Positions 36,608 to 45,919 of a stretch of DNA of 64,000 nt are shown one piece after another. Origin of the DNA: CAKZNE01 sp963976435 (GTDB lineage: Bacteria; Bacteroidota; Bacteroidia; Flavobacteriales; Schleiferiaceae); assembly GCA_963976435.1 (NCBI GenBank), contig CAXBKQ010000016.1:1-64000 (forward strand), written 5' to 3'. The translations under genes were made by a program, and so were the position numbers. The notes beneath the pieces were generated by a model that saw only the letters and a list, made by a program, of their open reading frames with translations, was not told where the DNA came from and made no database searches. Position 1 is the stretch's first letter. The number at the start of each line of letters is the position of its first letter.

Positions 36608-38215
36608 TTAAAAATCGTAATACTGGTTAAACACCTCAGTCCTGAGCCCGAAGTATATGTATGTTGAATTTGTTGTGGATATTGGTGATGTATTTTCAAT
36701 ACTTGAATCTAATTTACGAATTCTAGCGCCAAGTTCAAGTTTTAAATTGGATGAAGGGTTCAGCAAGTAAGAAGCTCTTAGTCCTATATAATTAAGTTTA
36801 GCTGGCACTCCCTGGCCAGTGGTATTATTATAATCTTGTTCTCGTGTTTTATAAGACAAATAAATGTTTGATCCCCAATTGGAACCGGCTGTATCTAATC
36901 CTATTGATCCAAAATGAAACCTGGCTTCAAATTCCCACCTTTGGTAATTATATTGAAAATGCAGGAGATACTCCTCAAAATTTGCTCCCCATGGATGGGC
37001 TAGAGATTGGGAGTAATGGGCATAATTTCCAAGCGGTACTAAATGAGAGTAGGTATAGGGGCTGGCTTTATTGAATTCTACACGTGCAAACAAACCTTCT
37101 AGTCCTAATAAATCATAAGCTTTAATTCCAAGCTGAAATCCATATTTATTTCCCCAATAACCCGTTCCAGCAAAAAACTCAGAACCTGTAAATTCATCTA
37201 AAACAAATTGGGAGTAAACCTGAAGACCCTTTTTCAATTTATAACTTGAAGCAATTCCCAAAAGGGCATTTCCCACATTTGAGCCTACTGAAAATTCCAC
37301 GGGTCTATAAAAAATAATAGGATTATAAAAGGAAACATCCATTCTTCGATTCTGAAGAGTATCGGAAAGAATTATAGCTTCAAAGAAACTTAGGTTCCAT
37401 CGATTTGTAATATCAATACTGAGGTAGTGGCTAGCCAGGCTCTTTCTTAAAAATATATTATCCGGTGCAACTTGTTTTCTTACATCATACATCTGCGCCC
37501 AAAGGTTCACATACTTTACTCTTCCAAAACTGGTTTGGATTCTAAAAAAAGGATAATTAAATGATGCATCAGAAAGCAGCATAGATCTGTATCCTTCGCC
37601 GAAAAAATTACGACCCTGACCAGCTGTGAATATGAAAATATCATTGGGTTTGAAATTAATCTCCCCACTGGCCATATTAAAATCATGACCATTGTCACCA
37701 AAATTTCTTGTAAAACCTTGTTGTGGAGCTACATTCCATTGATTTATCCAGCTATCAATATAAGCTGGGAAGATGGCCTGTGTTTCAAAAAACGAACTAG
37801 AGAAGGTTAGCATTTCTCCGAGTTTACCTGAAAGACCAAAACCTCTTGAATTTAAGTACAAATTATTTCCAGTTTCACCTTCTCTACCCAATTGAAGGTT
37901 TACAAACGGATCGATTTTAAACTCGTAATTTTCACCTTTAAGGTAAACTAGATTTTCGTTGAAAAGTTTCCTACCGAACCATGATTTATAGGCAAAACTC
38001 AGATCATTAATTCTTTGCTCTCTTGCCTTTTTTAGTTTGGGGTTCAGCTCATAGCTATTCAGGTTAATAGAACTGTGGTAAAAGGAATCGGTAGAATAAA
38101 GGCTCTTTTGAAGAACCGCTTCTAATCTATGATTTTTTGGAGAATATAAATTTTGAGCAACAGCAAGAATAGGAAGAAAAAAAAGCAGATTTAGAAATAC
38201 TATTTTCCTAGTCAT
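36608..38215 (-). CDS. outer-membrane beta-barrel protein, Wzi/RemB-like
   Basis: This 535-residue protein has a signal peptide (cleavage near ILAVAQ) and a long run of alternating strands ending in an aromatic residue (NQYYDF), as outer-membrane barrels do. The stretch FTAGQGRNFFGEGYRSMLLSD with FFRIQTSFGRVKYVN is typical of Bacteroidota proteins called capsule-assembly Wzi-like or gliding protein RemB. Wzi helps anchor capsule at the cell surface. The position at the downstream end of the polysaccharide cluster fits such a role. It overlaps the pglF-like gene by 8 bases. Which of the two family names applies cannot be decided by eye. Confidence 0.7.
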   Translation of the reverse strand: MTRKIVFLNLLFFLPILAVAQNLYSPKNHRLEAVLQKSLYSTDSFYHSSINLNSYELNPKLKKAREQRINDLSFAYKSWFGRKLFNENLVYLKGENYEFKIDPFVNLQLGREGETGNNLYLNSRGFGLSGKLGEMLTFSSSFFETQAIFPAYIDSWINQWNVAPQQGFTRNFGDNGHDFNMASGEINFKPNDIFIFTAGQGRNFFGEGYRSMLLSDASFNYPFFRIQTSFGRVKYVNLWAQMYDVRKQVAPDNIFLRKSLASHYLSIDITNRWNLSFFEAIILSDTLQNRRMDVSFYNPIIFYRPVEFSVGSNVGNALLGIASSYKLKKGLQVYSQFVLDEFTGSEFFAGTGYWGNKYGFQLGIKAYDLLGLEGLFARVEFNKASPYTYSHLVPLGNYAHYSQSLAHPWGANFEEYLLHFQYNYQRWEFEARFHFGSIGLDTAGSNWGSNIYLSYKTREQDYNNTTGQGVPAKLNYIGLRASYLLNPSSNLKLELGARIRKLDSSIENTSPISTTNSTYIYFGLRTEVFNQYYDF

Positions 38216-40145
38216 TCACAATCTTCTTCAAATCCAAAGATGCAAAAACAGAATTATTACTAATATATTCAGGCACCATTTTCTTTAGTTCAGCAACCAT
38301 CTGATTGTTCTCACCTTTTTCCACATACTCCCACAACATCATTATTTTATTGGAAGTCTCTTCAAATTCATAAGATTGAACATCTGCAATAAGAATTTTT
38401 GGATGATGAGTTTTTTTGGTGTTCTCTTGAACCGCTAATAATTCTTCATAAAGCTTCTCACCAGGTCTTAAGCCAACTTCAACGATTTCAATATCCTTGC
38501 CTAATTTAAGTCCAGAAAGGATTATCATCTTTTTGGCTAAATCGTAAATTTTTACGGACTCCCCCATATCAAAGACAAAAATCTCTCCTCCTTTACCCAT
38601 TGAACCTGCTTCTAATACCAAATTACAAGCTTCGGGAATAGTCATGAAATAACGAGTAATACTTTTGTCTGTAAGGGTAATTGGTCCGCCCATTTCTATT
38701 TGCCTTCTAAAAAGGGGAATTACGGATCCATTGCTACCTAAAACATTTCCAAATCTGGTAATGACAAATTGGGTTTTAATACCCTTTTTGGATTGCAGGC
38801 TTTGTGTATAAATTTCGGCAGTTCTTTTGGTGGCTCCCATCACATTAGTAGGGTTTACAGCCTTATCTGTAGACACCATTACAAATTTACCCACTTGATA
38901 TCTTACCGATAGATCGGCAATCATTTTAGTACCGAAAACATTCGTTTTTATGGCTTCATATGGATTATCCTCCATTAGAGGAACATGCTTATATGCCGCT
39001 GCATGAAAAACCAAATCGGGTTTATAGGCTTCAAAAACCTTTATCATTCTGGATTCATCTGCAACATCACCCATTACACACTCTACCAATTTAAAGAGGT
39101 CTGGGCTTTCCGATTTCATCTCAATTTGCAAATCATACAGAGGAGATTCTGCCTGATCTAATAAAATCACTTTTTTGGGAGAATAGTGAAGCAACTGACG
39201 AGAAATTTCGCTGCCAATAGATCCCGCTGCTCCGGTAACCAAAATGGTTTTGCTTTTTATTTCTCTAGAAATATTTACATTATCCAGAACAATTGGATCT
39301 CTTTCTAAAAGATCTTCTATTCTAACATTTTTAATCTGCTTAGTACTCAGCTCACCGTGAATCCAATTTTCAATAGGTGGAACAATTTTCACCTCCAAAT
39401 TCTTTTCTAATGCCGCTTCGGTTATTTCCTTTTTTCTTTTGGAGCTAAGATCATGTTGAATGGAAATAATGATTTGATCAGTTTTATATTTTTCTACAAA
39501 ATTCCCTTCAAATATTTTTTTAGGATTAAAAACCAAAACCCCTTCAATGGCTTTACCAACTTTATAAGGGTTATCATCTACAAATCCTTGAACCTCGTAA
39601 TCTCTTTTATTTTCTTGCAAAAGAGTGTTTTTGGTAATTAAGCCTGAAGATCCAGCACCATAAATAAGCACTTTGGTCTTTTTATGGGTTTTACCATTTA
39701 AAGCACTTTGATATACCACCTTTATTCCTAAACGGGATCCGATGAGAAAAAATAGGTTTAATAAGAAATGGATTAATAAAATGGATTTTGAAGCATTCCA
39801 AATTTCACCTTTAAAAACTCCATCTTGCATACCTAGCACACTTAATGCTAGCAATACAACCAAGGCGAATGTGGAGGCTTTTAAAATATTATAGGCATCT
39901 CTTAGTCCGGTATGCCTTATTATTCCAGCATAAGACTTAAAGGAAAGGAAACCCATAAAATAAACCAGGACTACCAAAATTAGGTAGGTAGAATTCCAAC
40001 TACCTCTTAAATCAACAAAATCGAAATTAAATCTAAGGAAGGATGCTAGGAAATAGGAAATCGCTACCAGAGCAGAATCAAATATCAGCACTATCCACCG
40101 AGCTAGGTAGCGGTCTGAGTTTTTGTTTAGGAAATCCTTAATCAA
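38208..40145 (-). CDS. membrane-bound UDP-GlcNAc 4,6-dehydratase (PglF/WbpM/CapD type)
   Basis: The enzyme turns UDP-GlcNAc into the 4-keto-6-deoxy sugar, the first step towards bacillosamine. The 645 residues have four N-terminal membrane helices, a first Rossmann part with YGAGSSGLITKNTLL, and a catalytic SDR part with TGAAGSIGSEISRQLL. The active-site stretch STDKAVNPTNVMGATKR has Met in place of the usual Tyr, as in WbpM and PglF. With the aminotransferase, acetyltransferase and phosphoglycosyl transferase upstream it makes a Pgl-like set. The start appears to be TTG at 40145; no in-frame ATG fits the N-terminus. Confidence 0.9.
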   Translation of the reverse strand: MIKDFLNKNSDRYLARWIVLIFDSALVAISYFLASFLRFNFDFVDLRGSWNSTYLILVVLVYFMGFLSFKSYAGIIRHTGLRDAYNILKASTFALVVLLALSVLGMQDGVFKGEIWNASKSILLIHFLLNLFFLIGSRLGIKVVYQSALNGKTHKKTKVLIYGAGSSGLITKNTLLQENKRDYEVQGFVDDNPYKVGKAIEGVLVFNPKKIFEGNFVEKYKTDQIIISIQHDLSSKRKKEITEAALEKNLEVKIVPPIENWIHGELSTKQIKNVRIEDLLERDPIVLDNVNISREIKSKTILVTGAAGSIGSEISRQLLHYSPKKVILLDQAESPLYDLQIEMKSESPDLFKLVECVMGDVADESRMIKVFEAYKPDLVFHAAAYKHVPLMEDNPYEAIKTNVFGTKMIADLSVRYQVGKFVMVSTDKAVNPTNVMGATKRTAEIYTQSLQSKKGIKTQFVITRFGNVLGSNGSVIPLFRRQIEMGGPITLTDKSITRYFMTIPEACNLVLEAGSMGKGGEIFVFDMGESVKIYDLAKKMIILSGLKLGKDIEIVEVGLRPGEKLYEELLAVQENTKKTHHPKILIADVQSYEFEETSNKIMMLWEYVEKGENNQMVAELKKMVPEYISNNSVFASLDLKKIVND

Positions 40146-40270
40146 TTTTTGTTGGTTTGAGGCTGTAAATTTAATTGAAATTAACGAATCCTATAAAAAA
40201 TCATGATTTTAATTCTCTTTAGCAAGGAAAGCCCATCATAAAAAAGACTCCTATCCCCTTGAAAACTCCT

Positions 40271-41422
40271 TTATACAAACAGTTGATCGAGAGTATTAAA
40301 AATGCGTTCAAAATCAGATTCACTAAGATTTGAACCACTTGGCAGACATAAACCTATTTCAAAAAGTCTTTCGGAAGTTCCATCTCCAAAGAACAATTCA
40401 TTTTCAAAAACTGGCTGTAGGTGCATGGGTTTCCAAAGTGGTCTAGCTTCAATATTTTCCTTTTCTAAAGTCAATCTAATATTTTCCCTACTAATACCTT
40501 TATTGGTTTCAGGATCGACCAGTATGCAGGTTAGCCATCTATTGCTAAAGGAATTTTCTTCTTCTTCTTGAAATATTACAGAATATCCCAAATCATTTTT
40601 TGCATTAAAATAATCAAGGTATCGAAAGTAGTTTGCCCTACGAGCTTCAATTCTGTCGTTTAGTACCATCATTTGTCCACGACCTATTCCGGCTAAAACA
40701 TTACTCATCCTATAATTATATCCAATAGCAGAATGTTGGTAATGAGGGGCTTCATCGCGTGCCTGAGTAGCTAGGAATCTAGATCTATCTATCAACTCCT
40801 TGCTATGGGAAACAAGTGCTCCACCGCCGCTTGTAGTAATAATTTTATTTCCATTAAAAGAATAAACACCTAGCTTACCAAAAGTACCGGTAAGCACATC
40901 TCCATATTTACTACCTAAACTTTCGGCAGCATCTTCAATTACTGGAACGGAATAGCTATTGGCCAATTCCATAATCTCATCCATTTTAGAAGGATTTCCA
41001 TAAAGATGGACTGGAAGAATGGCTTTAATTCTATCTGCTTTTCCTTGAGAACTTAAGTAATCAAGAGCTTCTTTTAAGGCCTTTGGAGACATATTCCAGG
41101 TGTCCTCTTCAGAATCTATAAAAACGGGATGTGCACCGCGATAGGTAATTGGATTTGCGGAGGCACAAAAGGTAAAGCTTTGCACTAATACATAATCACC
41201 AGGTCCTATATCTAATAAATCCATGCTCAGGTGTAGAGCGGCAGTACCAGAACTCAACACAGCGGCATGATCAATACTATTATAATCTTGAATGGCTTTT
41301 TCTAGGCCATTTACATGTGGGCCAAGAGGCGCTATCCAATTGGTTTCAAAAGCTTCATTAACAAACTCTTGCTCTTTATCACCCATATGAGGTGAGGAAA
41401 GCCAAATTTTTTCTTTATTCAT
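40271..41422 (-). CDS. UDP-4-keto-sugar aminotransferase (PglE-like, DegT/DnrJ family)
   Basis: This PLP enzyme would put an amino group on C4 of the 4-keto sugar made by the PglF-like dehydratase. The 383 residues show SGTAALHLSMDLL, QSFTFCASANPITY, PVIEDAAESLGSKYG with the cofactor-binding Asp, and the Schiff-base Lys in SFNGNKIITTSGGGALV. This GNKIITT form of the site, and the start KIWLSSPHMGDKEQEFVNEAF, are characteristic of the PglE/WeeJ-type enzymes. It lies one base from the tandem acetyltransferase gene and 125 bases before the dehydratase gene. Confidence 0.88.
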   Translation of the reverse strand: MNKEKIWLSSPHMGDKEQEFVNEAFETNWIAPLGPHVNGLEKAIQDYNSIDHAAVLSSGTAALHLSMDLLDIGPGDYVLVQSFTFCASANPITYRGAHPVFIDSEEDTWNMSPKALKEALDYLSSQGKADRIKAILPVHLYGNPSKMDEIMELANSYSVPVIEDAAESLGSKYGDVLTGTFGKLGVYSFNGNKIITTSGGGALVSHSKELIDRSRFLATQARDEAPHYQHSAIGYNYRMSNVLAGIGRGQMMVLNDRIEARRANYFRYLDYFNAKNDLGYSVIFQEEEENSFSNRWLTCILVDPETNKGISRENIRLTLEKENIEARPLWKPMHLQPVFENELFFGDGTSERLFEIGLCLPSGSNLSESDFERIFNTLDQLFV

Positions 41423-41423
41423 T

Positions 41424-42608
41424 CTATTTTGCGGGTATTCCTTTTACAATACTATTAGCTGAAATATCATTTGTCACTACTGCTCCAGCTCCAATTATGG
41501 AGTTTTTGCCAATTCTTACATTTGGAAGTATCGTGGCTCCGGTTCCTACATATACTCCTTCTTCCAAATATACACCTCCCCCTAGGTTTACGGATGGCAT
41601 TAGGGAAACAAAATCTTCAAGGTAGACGTCATGTCCAATGGTACAATTCAAATTTAAAACGCAAAAATCACCTATCCGAATAGAGGTGGTTAAAATACAA
41701 GCTGCTGTAATAATATTCCCTATTCCCATTTCAATATTGGCTTTGTCTTGTAGTAAGGCCTGGGGATGAATTAAATTTGGGAAGCTACATTTTACTGGAA
41801 TTCTCTGGTAAACAGAACGTCGATCTTTTGAATCTCCAATTGCAATTAAAACAGATTGATCTTTTTGAATATCATTCAAAGGATTGCTTTGGATATTAGA
41901 ATCTGAAGGGCTCTGTTCATCATAGAAGCTTCCAAAACTCAATCCTAGAAATTGGATCATGGATTTCACCTCTTGTCCAAAACCTCCGGCACCAATAATT
42001 CCAAACTGCTTTTTTTCCTTTAATATTGATTTTCCAGGAACCCCTGCATAGGATTCTCCATCTTTTACATTAGATAAAATTACAGCACCTGCTCCGATGG
42101 TACAATTCTTCCCAATACTAACATTTGGGATAATGGTAGCACCTGCTCCTATATGACTTCCCTCGCCAATTTTCACCCCACCACAAAGCGTGGCATTAGG
42201 GCTAATATGTACATAGTCCTCAATAATACAATCGTGGTCTATACTTGCAGAAGTGTTTACAATACAATGTTTCCCAATGCGGCTATCTTTATTGATGGTC
42301 GCTGAAGCCATTACCACTGTTCCTTCCTCAATTATTACCCCTTCACTAATAATGGAATTAGGATGGACGGCAACTTGAAATTGAACATTTTGAAGGCTCT
42401 GGGATATTTTTTTACGTATTCCATTGTTTCCAATTGCGATAATCAGCTTGCTTTGCTTCGGCAAACTAGCAAGGGGGGAATTTATTCTTTTTCCAAACAA
42501 AAAATCATCTGAAGATTCATCCACATAAAAGGATTCTACTTCAATATTATTTCTTTGAAGGATATCAAAGATTACTTTAGCATGTCCGCCAGCACCCAGT
42601 AAAATCAT
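41424..42608 (-). CDS. tandem PglD-like UDP-amino-sugar acetyltransferase (two complete units fused)
   Basis: PglD acetylates the 4-amino group of UDP-4-amino-6-deoxy-GlcNAc. Typical PglD has about 200 residues; this chain has 394 and consists of two PglD-like units. Unit 1 (1-197) starts MILLGAGGHAKVIFDIL and unit 2 (about 200-394) starts FGIIGAGGFGQEVKSMI, each a Rossmann-like nucleotide-sugar part followed by a left-handed beta helix of hexapeptide repeats. Both have the catalytic His: His-125 in SIDHDCIIED, the same number as in PglD, and His-326 in TIGHDVYLED. Both end in a GVPGKS/GIPAK turn. The frame is continuous, so this is a true fusion. It overlaps the PglC-like gene by ATGA. Confidence 0.9.
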   Translation of the reverse strand: MILLGAGGHAKVIFDILQRNNIEVESFYVDESSDDFLFGKRINSPLASLPKQSKLIIAIGNNGIRKKISQSLQNVQFQVAVHPNSIISEGVIIEEGTVVMASATINKDSRIGKHCIVNTSASIDHDCIIEDYVHISPNATLCGGVKIGEGSHIGAGATIIPNVSIGKNCTIGAGAVILSNVKDGESYAGVPGKSILKEKKQFGIIGAGGFGQEVKSMIQFLGLSFGSFYDEQSPSDSNIQSNPLNDIQKDQSVLIAIGDSKDRRSVYQRIPVKCSFPNLIHPQALLQDKANIEMGIGNIITAACILTTSIRIGDFCVLNLNCTIGHDVYLEDFVSLMPSVNLGGGVYLEEGVYVGTGATILPNVRIGKNSIIGAGAVVTNDISANSIVKGIPAK

Positions 42609-43210
42609 AAATTTCCTTTAAATTTCTCCATGGTTACTGCTGTATTTGAGCTTATCCCTTCAGATTTTACCACCTTTTTTATTGTGAGAAACATAATTTT
42701 TAAATCTAAGAGAAAACTTTGATTTTCCACATACCAAACATCCAATTCGAATTTACTTTTCCAGGAAATGGCATTTCTACCATTTATTTGAGCCCAACCT
42801 GTAATGCCCGGCCTAACATTATGTCTTCTTTGTTGCTCTTCATTATAAAGTGGTAAATATTCTACAAGCAAGGGTCTAGGGCCAACAATGCTCATATCCC
42901 CTTTTATCACGTTTAGCAATTGAGGAATTTCATCAAGGGAAGATTTTCTTACGAATTGTCCAATGGGTGTTAACCTTTCTGAATCGGGTAAAAAAGATCC
43001 ATTTTCATCTTTTTTATCATTCATGGTCTTAAATTTTATTACCTGAAATACTTTTCCATTTTTACCTGGTCTTTTTTGAGTAAAAAAAATATTTCCTCTA
43101 TTGGAGAATGCCAAAAAAACCATCAACACAAAAAACACAGGAGATAATAATAGGAATACAATGCTGGCGAAAATAAAATCGCAAAGGGGTTTCATCAGGA
43201 ATTTATACAT
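42605..43210 (-). CDS. initiating phosphoglycosyl transferase (PglC-like)
   Basis: This small monotopic enzyme would move a sugar phosphate from a UDP-sugar to undecaprenyl phosphate and so start the repeat unit. The 201 residues have one N-terminal hydrophobic reentrant segment (FIFASIVFLLLSPVFFVLMVFLA, with the Ser-Pro break), FTQKRPGKNGKVFQVIKFKTM, the catalytic Asp-Glu in SSLDEIPQLLNV, GDMSIVGPRPLL and RPGITGWAQINGRN. It is short, as PglC is, and lacks the extra domains of WbaP. Next to PglD-, PglE- and PglF-like genes, diacetylbacillosamine phosphate is its most likely donor substrate. Confidence 0.9.
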   Translation of the reverse strand: MYKFLMKPLCDFIFASIVFLLLSPVFFVLMVFLAFSNRGNIFFTQKRPGKNGKVFQVIKFKTMNDKKDENGSFLPDSERLTPIGQFVRKSSLDEIPQLLNVIKGDMSIVGPRPLLVEYLPLYNEEQQRRHNVRPGITGWAQINGRNAISWKSKFELDVWYVENQSFLLDLKIMFLTIKKVVKSEGISSNTAVTMEKFKGNL

Positions 43211-43562
43211 TCATGAACATATTTTAAAACTTCATAAGTAAAAGACCAAAATTTCTATATTCCTCAGCCATAGCTCAATGTCAAAAATCCTTCAAAGCCT
43301 TTTTCTCCTCTCGAAAGGGTAATGCCTTTTTCTAGGCCATACCATCCTAAAATTGGCTTAAAATTTTTCTGAGCTTTTTTTTGGATAAATTATTTTATCC
43401 AATGTATTTCTACTTATTCGTCCTTGAATTTTATACCCAGTAAATTTCTATCCAATTCAATTGAGCTAAAGCTGGGCAAATATAAAATTCTTTTAAGGAT
43501 AATAGTTCTATTCTATCCTTTGACTTAATGCAAATGCGAAATGATTTTGAAAATATTAATTT
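43211..43562. other. 352-base non-coding gap inside the polysaccharide cluster
   Basis: No coding frame of interest was seen on either strand. The gap is AT-rich and holds a perfect 9-bp inverted repeat at 43381-43402 and a looser one (AAGGATA 43495-43501, TATCCTT 43514-43520) near the end of the glycosyltransferase gene. It probably carries a promoter for the Pgl-like set; no good TAnnTTTG box was found. Confidence 0.5.
43381..43402. repeat. perfect 9-bp inverted repeat, possible operator
   Basis: TTGGATAAA (43381-43389) and TTTATCCAA (43394-43402) pair around a 4-base loop. No T-run follows on the minus strand (an A-run does), so it is not a terminator for the minus-strand genes. It lies 171 bases before the PglC-like start and may be a regulator site. 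Confidence 0.4.
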
Positions 43563-44783
43563 CTATTTTTCAAAGGAATTAATCAATTTAATAAATCTAG
43601 CAACTCCTTGTTTTTGAGACATGGTATTGTAATAATAGTTTCTTCCATTATCTCCAAACTCCTGCAATTTAAGGGGATTCAATTTTATGAATTCTGAGGC
43701 TTTTAGAACAAAGTCATCGACATCTTGAGCATTAAATGCCAGGCCGGCTTTGGCATCTTTTACTATTTGGGAAGCTTCACCATCCACTCCAACCAATACT
43801 GCTTTTCCAGATTGCAAATAAGACTGCACTTTTGAAGGTATTGTTATTTCAAACAATGGATCTTTTTTAAGGTGAACCAAAAGGACATCTGCAGATTGCA
43901 AAAATTTGTTCACTTCTGATGGACCAACTTTGGCTAGGAATTCTACAGTGTCTTCCAAGTTTAATTTTTTACATAGATCCACTAGCTCCGGTTTGGAAAT
44001 CCCGTCTCCTAAAAACTGAATTTTAAAATTCTCAGCATTTTCTTTAAGCTTTTTAGCACCGTAAATTATAGTTTCCAAAGACTGTGCACGGCCCATATTG
44101 CCTGCAAATAAAAACACACAGGTTTCATTTTTCTTTTCCTGTCTTTTTAATTCCTTAATTTCATTTATAGACCAATTGTAGACTATTTGGATTTTGTCTT
44201 CACTTACACCTTTCTCAATTAATTTATTTTTGAAACCATTAGAAATCACCGAAATTTTATCGAGGCGTTTATAAAAAAAGTTCATAAACTTTCCAATATT
44301 ATTAAGCAAAGACTCATTGTTAATCATCCCGGTAGCCTTAAGCGTATCTGGCCACATATCTTGAATGTCGTAAATAGTTTTGGCTCCAAACAAGTTTTTA
44401 AACCACATTGTAGGAAATAAGACCGTAGCTGGGGGGTGATAGGAGATAATAAATTTCGCCTTTTTCACTACAAAACTCCCAAGGATTATCGCGGAAAATG
44501 CAAAACTCAAATAATTTAAAATTCTTCCAATTTTTGAAACCCCATGACTAGGATAAAGCGGTACTCGACGGATTACTACTCCGTCAATCACTTCCTTTTT
44601 GTAGAGAGATTGTTTGTATCCATCATAAATTTTCCCTCCCGGATAATTTGGGAAACCAGTTAAAACTTGAACAGAAAAGCCTTCCTCTACCAAACCCCTG
44701 CACAGCGAATGCCAGCGAACATCTGGCTGTTCTGGGTTATAAAATTGGGAAATAAAGAGGATTCGTTTTTTTATTTCTGCCAA
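43563..44783 (-). CDS. glycosyltransferase family 4, WbuB-like (probable L-FucNAc transferase)
   Basis: This 406-residue GT-B enzyme has RILFISQFYNPEQPDVRWHS at its start, then LTGFPNYPGGKIYDGY, IYDIQDMWPDTLKATG and the donor site LFAGNMGRAQSLETIIYGA, close to the WbuB group that follows fnl/cap FucNAc genes in other bacteria. Here it also directly follows the CapE-, CapF- and CapG-like genes, which supports L-FucNAc as the sugar moved. The only start that fits the N-terminus is a TTG at 44783, 13 bases inside the upstream gene. No signal or transmembrane anchor is obvious; one hydrophobic stretch (FAFSAIILGSFVV) may touch the membrane. Confidence 0.82.
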   Translation of the reverse strand: MAEIKKRILFISQFYNPEQPDVRWHSLCRGLVEEGFSVQVLTGFPNYPGGKIYDGYKQSLYKKEVIDGVVIRRVPLYPSHGVSKIGRILNYLSFAFSAIILGSFVVKKAKFIISYHPPATVLFPTMWFKNLFGAKTIYDIQDMWPDTLKATGMINNESLLNNIGKFMNFFYKRLDKISVISNGFKNKLIEKGVSEDKIQIVYNWSINEIKELKRQEKKNETCVFLFAGNMGRAQSLETIIYGAKKLKENAENFKIQFLGDGISKPELVDLCKKLNLEDTVEFLAKVGPSEVNKFLQSADVLLVHLKKDPLFEITIPSKVQSYLQSGKAVLVGVDGEASQIVKDAKAGLAFNAQDVDDFVLKASEFIKLNPLKLQEFGDNGRNYYYNTMSQKQGVARFIKLINSFEK

Positions 44784-45901
44784 ACTACTCTATTTATATA
44801 GGATGTATAGGATAAAATAATTCTCACCACTTTTTCTCCTACATTCGGCATGGAGTAATCGGCAACCTTTCTCAAATTTCTTTCGCTAAGGTTTTGAAAC
44901 TTCAAGTGTTCCAAAGCTTGCATTATTCGTTCAGAATCCAATCCCACCATCATAACTGATGCTTCTTCCATTGCTTCTGGCCTTTCGTGAGCATCTCTAA
45001 TATTAAGGGCTCTAAAGTTCATTATGGAGGATTCTTCAGAGATGGTTCCACTATCCGAAAGCACGGCAAATGCGTTTTTCTGTAGGGCATTATAATCGCT
45101 AAAACCCAATGGTTTTAGGAATTGAACATTTGGATGCATTTTTAAATCTTCCTTATCCAGTCGATTTCTTGTTCTTGGATGAGTACTAACAATTACAGGG
45201 TAATTGTATTTTTCGGCAATTAAGTTCAATGTCTTTAGCAGTCCAGAAAAATTCACATCATTGGTAATATTTTCCTCCCTGTGTGCAGATATCACAAAAT
45301 ACTTTTGCTTTTCAAGTCCAAGGGTTTGATGAACATTACTAGCATCAATTTGATGCATATAGTGATTTAGAACTTCAAACATTGGGCTTCCTGTTTTTAT
45401 TACCCTATCTGCCGACATTCCTTCCCTAAGTAAATATTCTCTTGCAATATCACTATAGGTAAGATTAATATCACTTACATGATCTACTATCCTCCTATTG
45501 GTTTCTTCAGGAACTCTTTGATCGAAGCAACGATTTCCAGCTTCCATATGAAAAATTGGAATTTTCCTCTTTTTTGCAGGAATGGCGCACAAACAGCTAT
45601 TTGTATCTCCCAAAACTAAGAAGGCATCTGGATTTTCTTTTTCTAGAATTGGATCTACTTTAATAAGAATTTGACCAACAGTTTCTGTGGCATTTTTTCC
45701 TGCGGCTTCAAGAAAATAATCTGGTTTCCTAATTCCTAAATCTTCGAAGAAGATTTGGTTTAGCTCATAATCATAATTTTGACCCGTATGAACAATCAGG
45801 TGTTCTATGGCATCAGATTCATCCAGCTTTGCCATTACTCGGGAAAGCCTAATAATTTCTGGTCTGGTTCCTACTACTGTTAAAACCTTTAATTTATTCA
45901 T
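44771..45901 (-). CDS. UDP-N-acetyl-L-fucosamine synthase, CapG/FnlC-like 2-epimerase
   Basis: This 376-residue enzyme is of the non-hydrolysing UDP-GlcNAc 2-epimerase family, with VVGTRPEIIRLSRVM, VHTGQNYDYELNQIFFEDLGI, GDTNSCLCAIPAKK, HMEAGNRCFDQRVPEETNR and SAHREENITN. The long NRCFDQRVPEE and SIMNFRALNIRDAHERPEAM stretches mark the CapG/FnlC/WbjD branch, which makes UDP-L-FucNAc in the last step after CapE and CapF. These two genes lie just upstream in the right order. The ATG at 45901 was preferred to a TTG one codon earlier. Confidence 0.88.
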   Translation of the reverse strand: MNKLKVLTVVGTRPEIIRLSRVMAKLDESDAIEHLIVHTGQNYDYELNQIFFEDLGIRKPDYFLEAAGKNATETVGQILIKVDPILEKENPDAFLVLGDTNSCLCAIPAKKRKIPIFHMEAGNRCFDQRVPEETNRRIVDHVSDINLTYSDIAREYLLREGMSADRVIKTGSPMFEVLNHYMHQIDASNVHQTLGLEKQKYFVISAHREENITNDVNFSGLLKTLNLIAEKYNYPVIVSTHPRTRNRLDKEDLKMHPNVQFLKPLGFSDYNALQKNAFAVLSDSGTISEESSIMNFRALNIRDAHERPEAMEEASVMMVGLDSERIMQALEHLKFQNLSERNLRKVADYSMPNVGEKVVRIILSYTSYINRVVWQK

Positions 45902-45919
45902 CAAAATTTGTTTTATGAT

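Noticed and set aside
41424..42608. Two separate pglD genes merged by a missing stop or assembly error
   Set aside because: The frame is continuous through a short linker (KSILKEKKQFG) and the second unit has no start codon or ribosome site of its own; the halves are too different to be a recent or artificial duplication.
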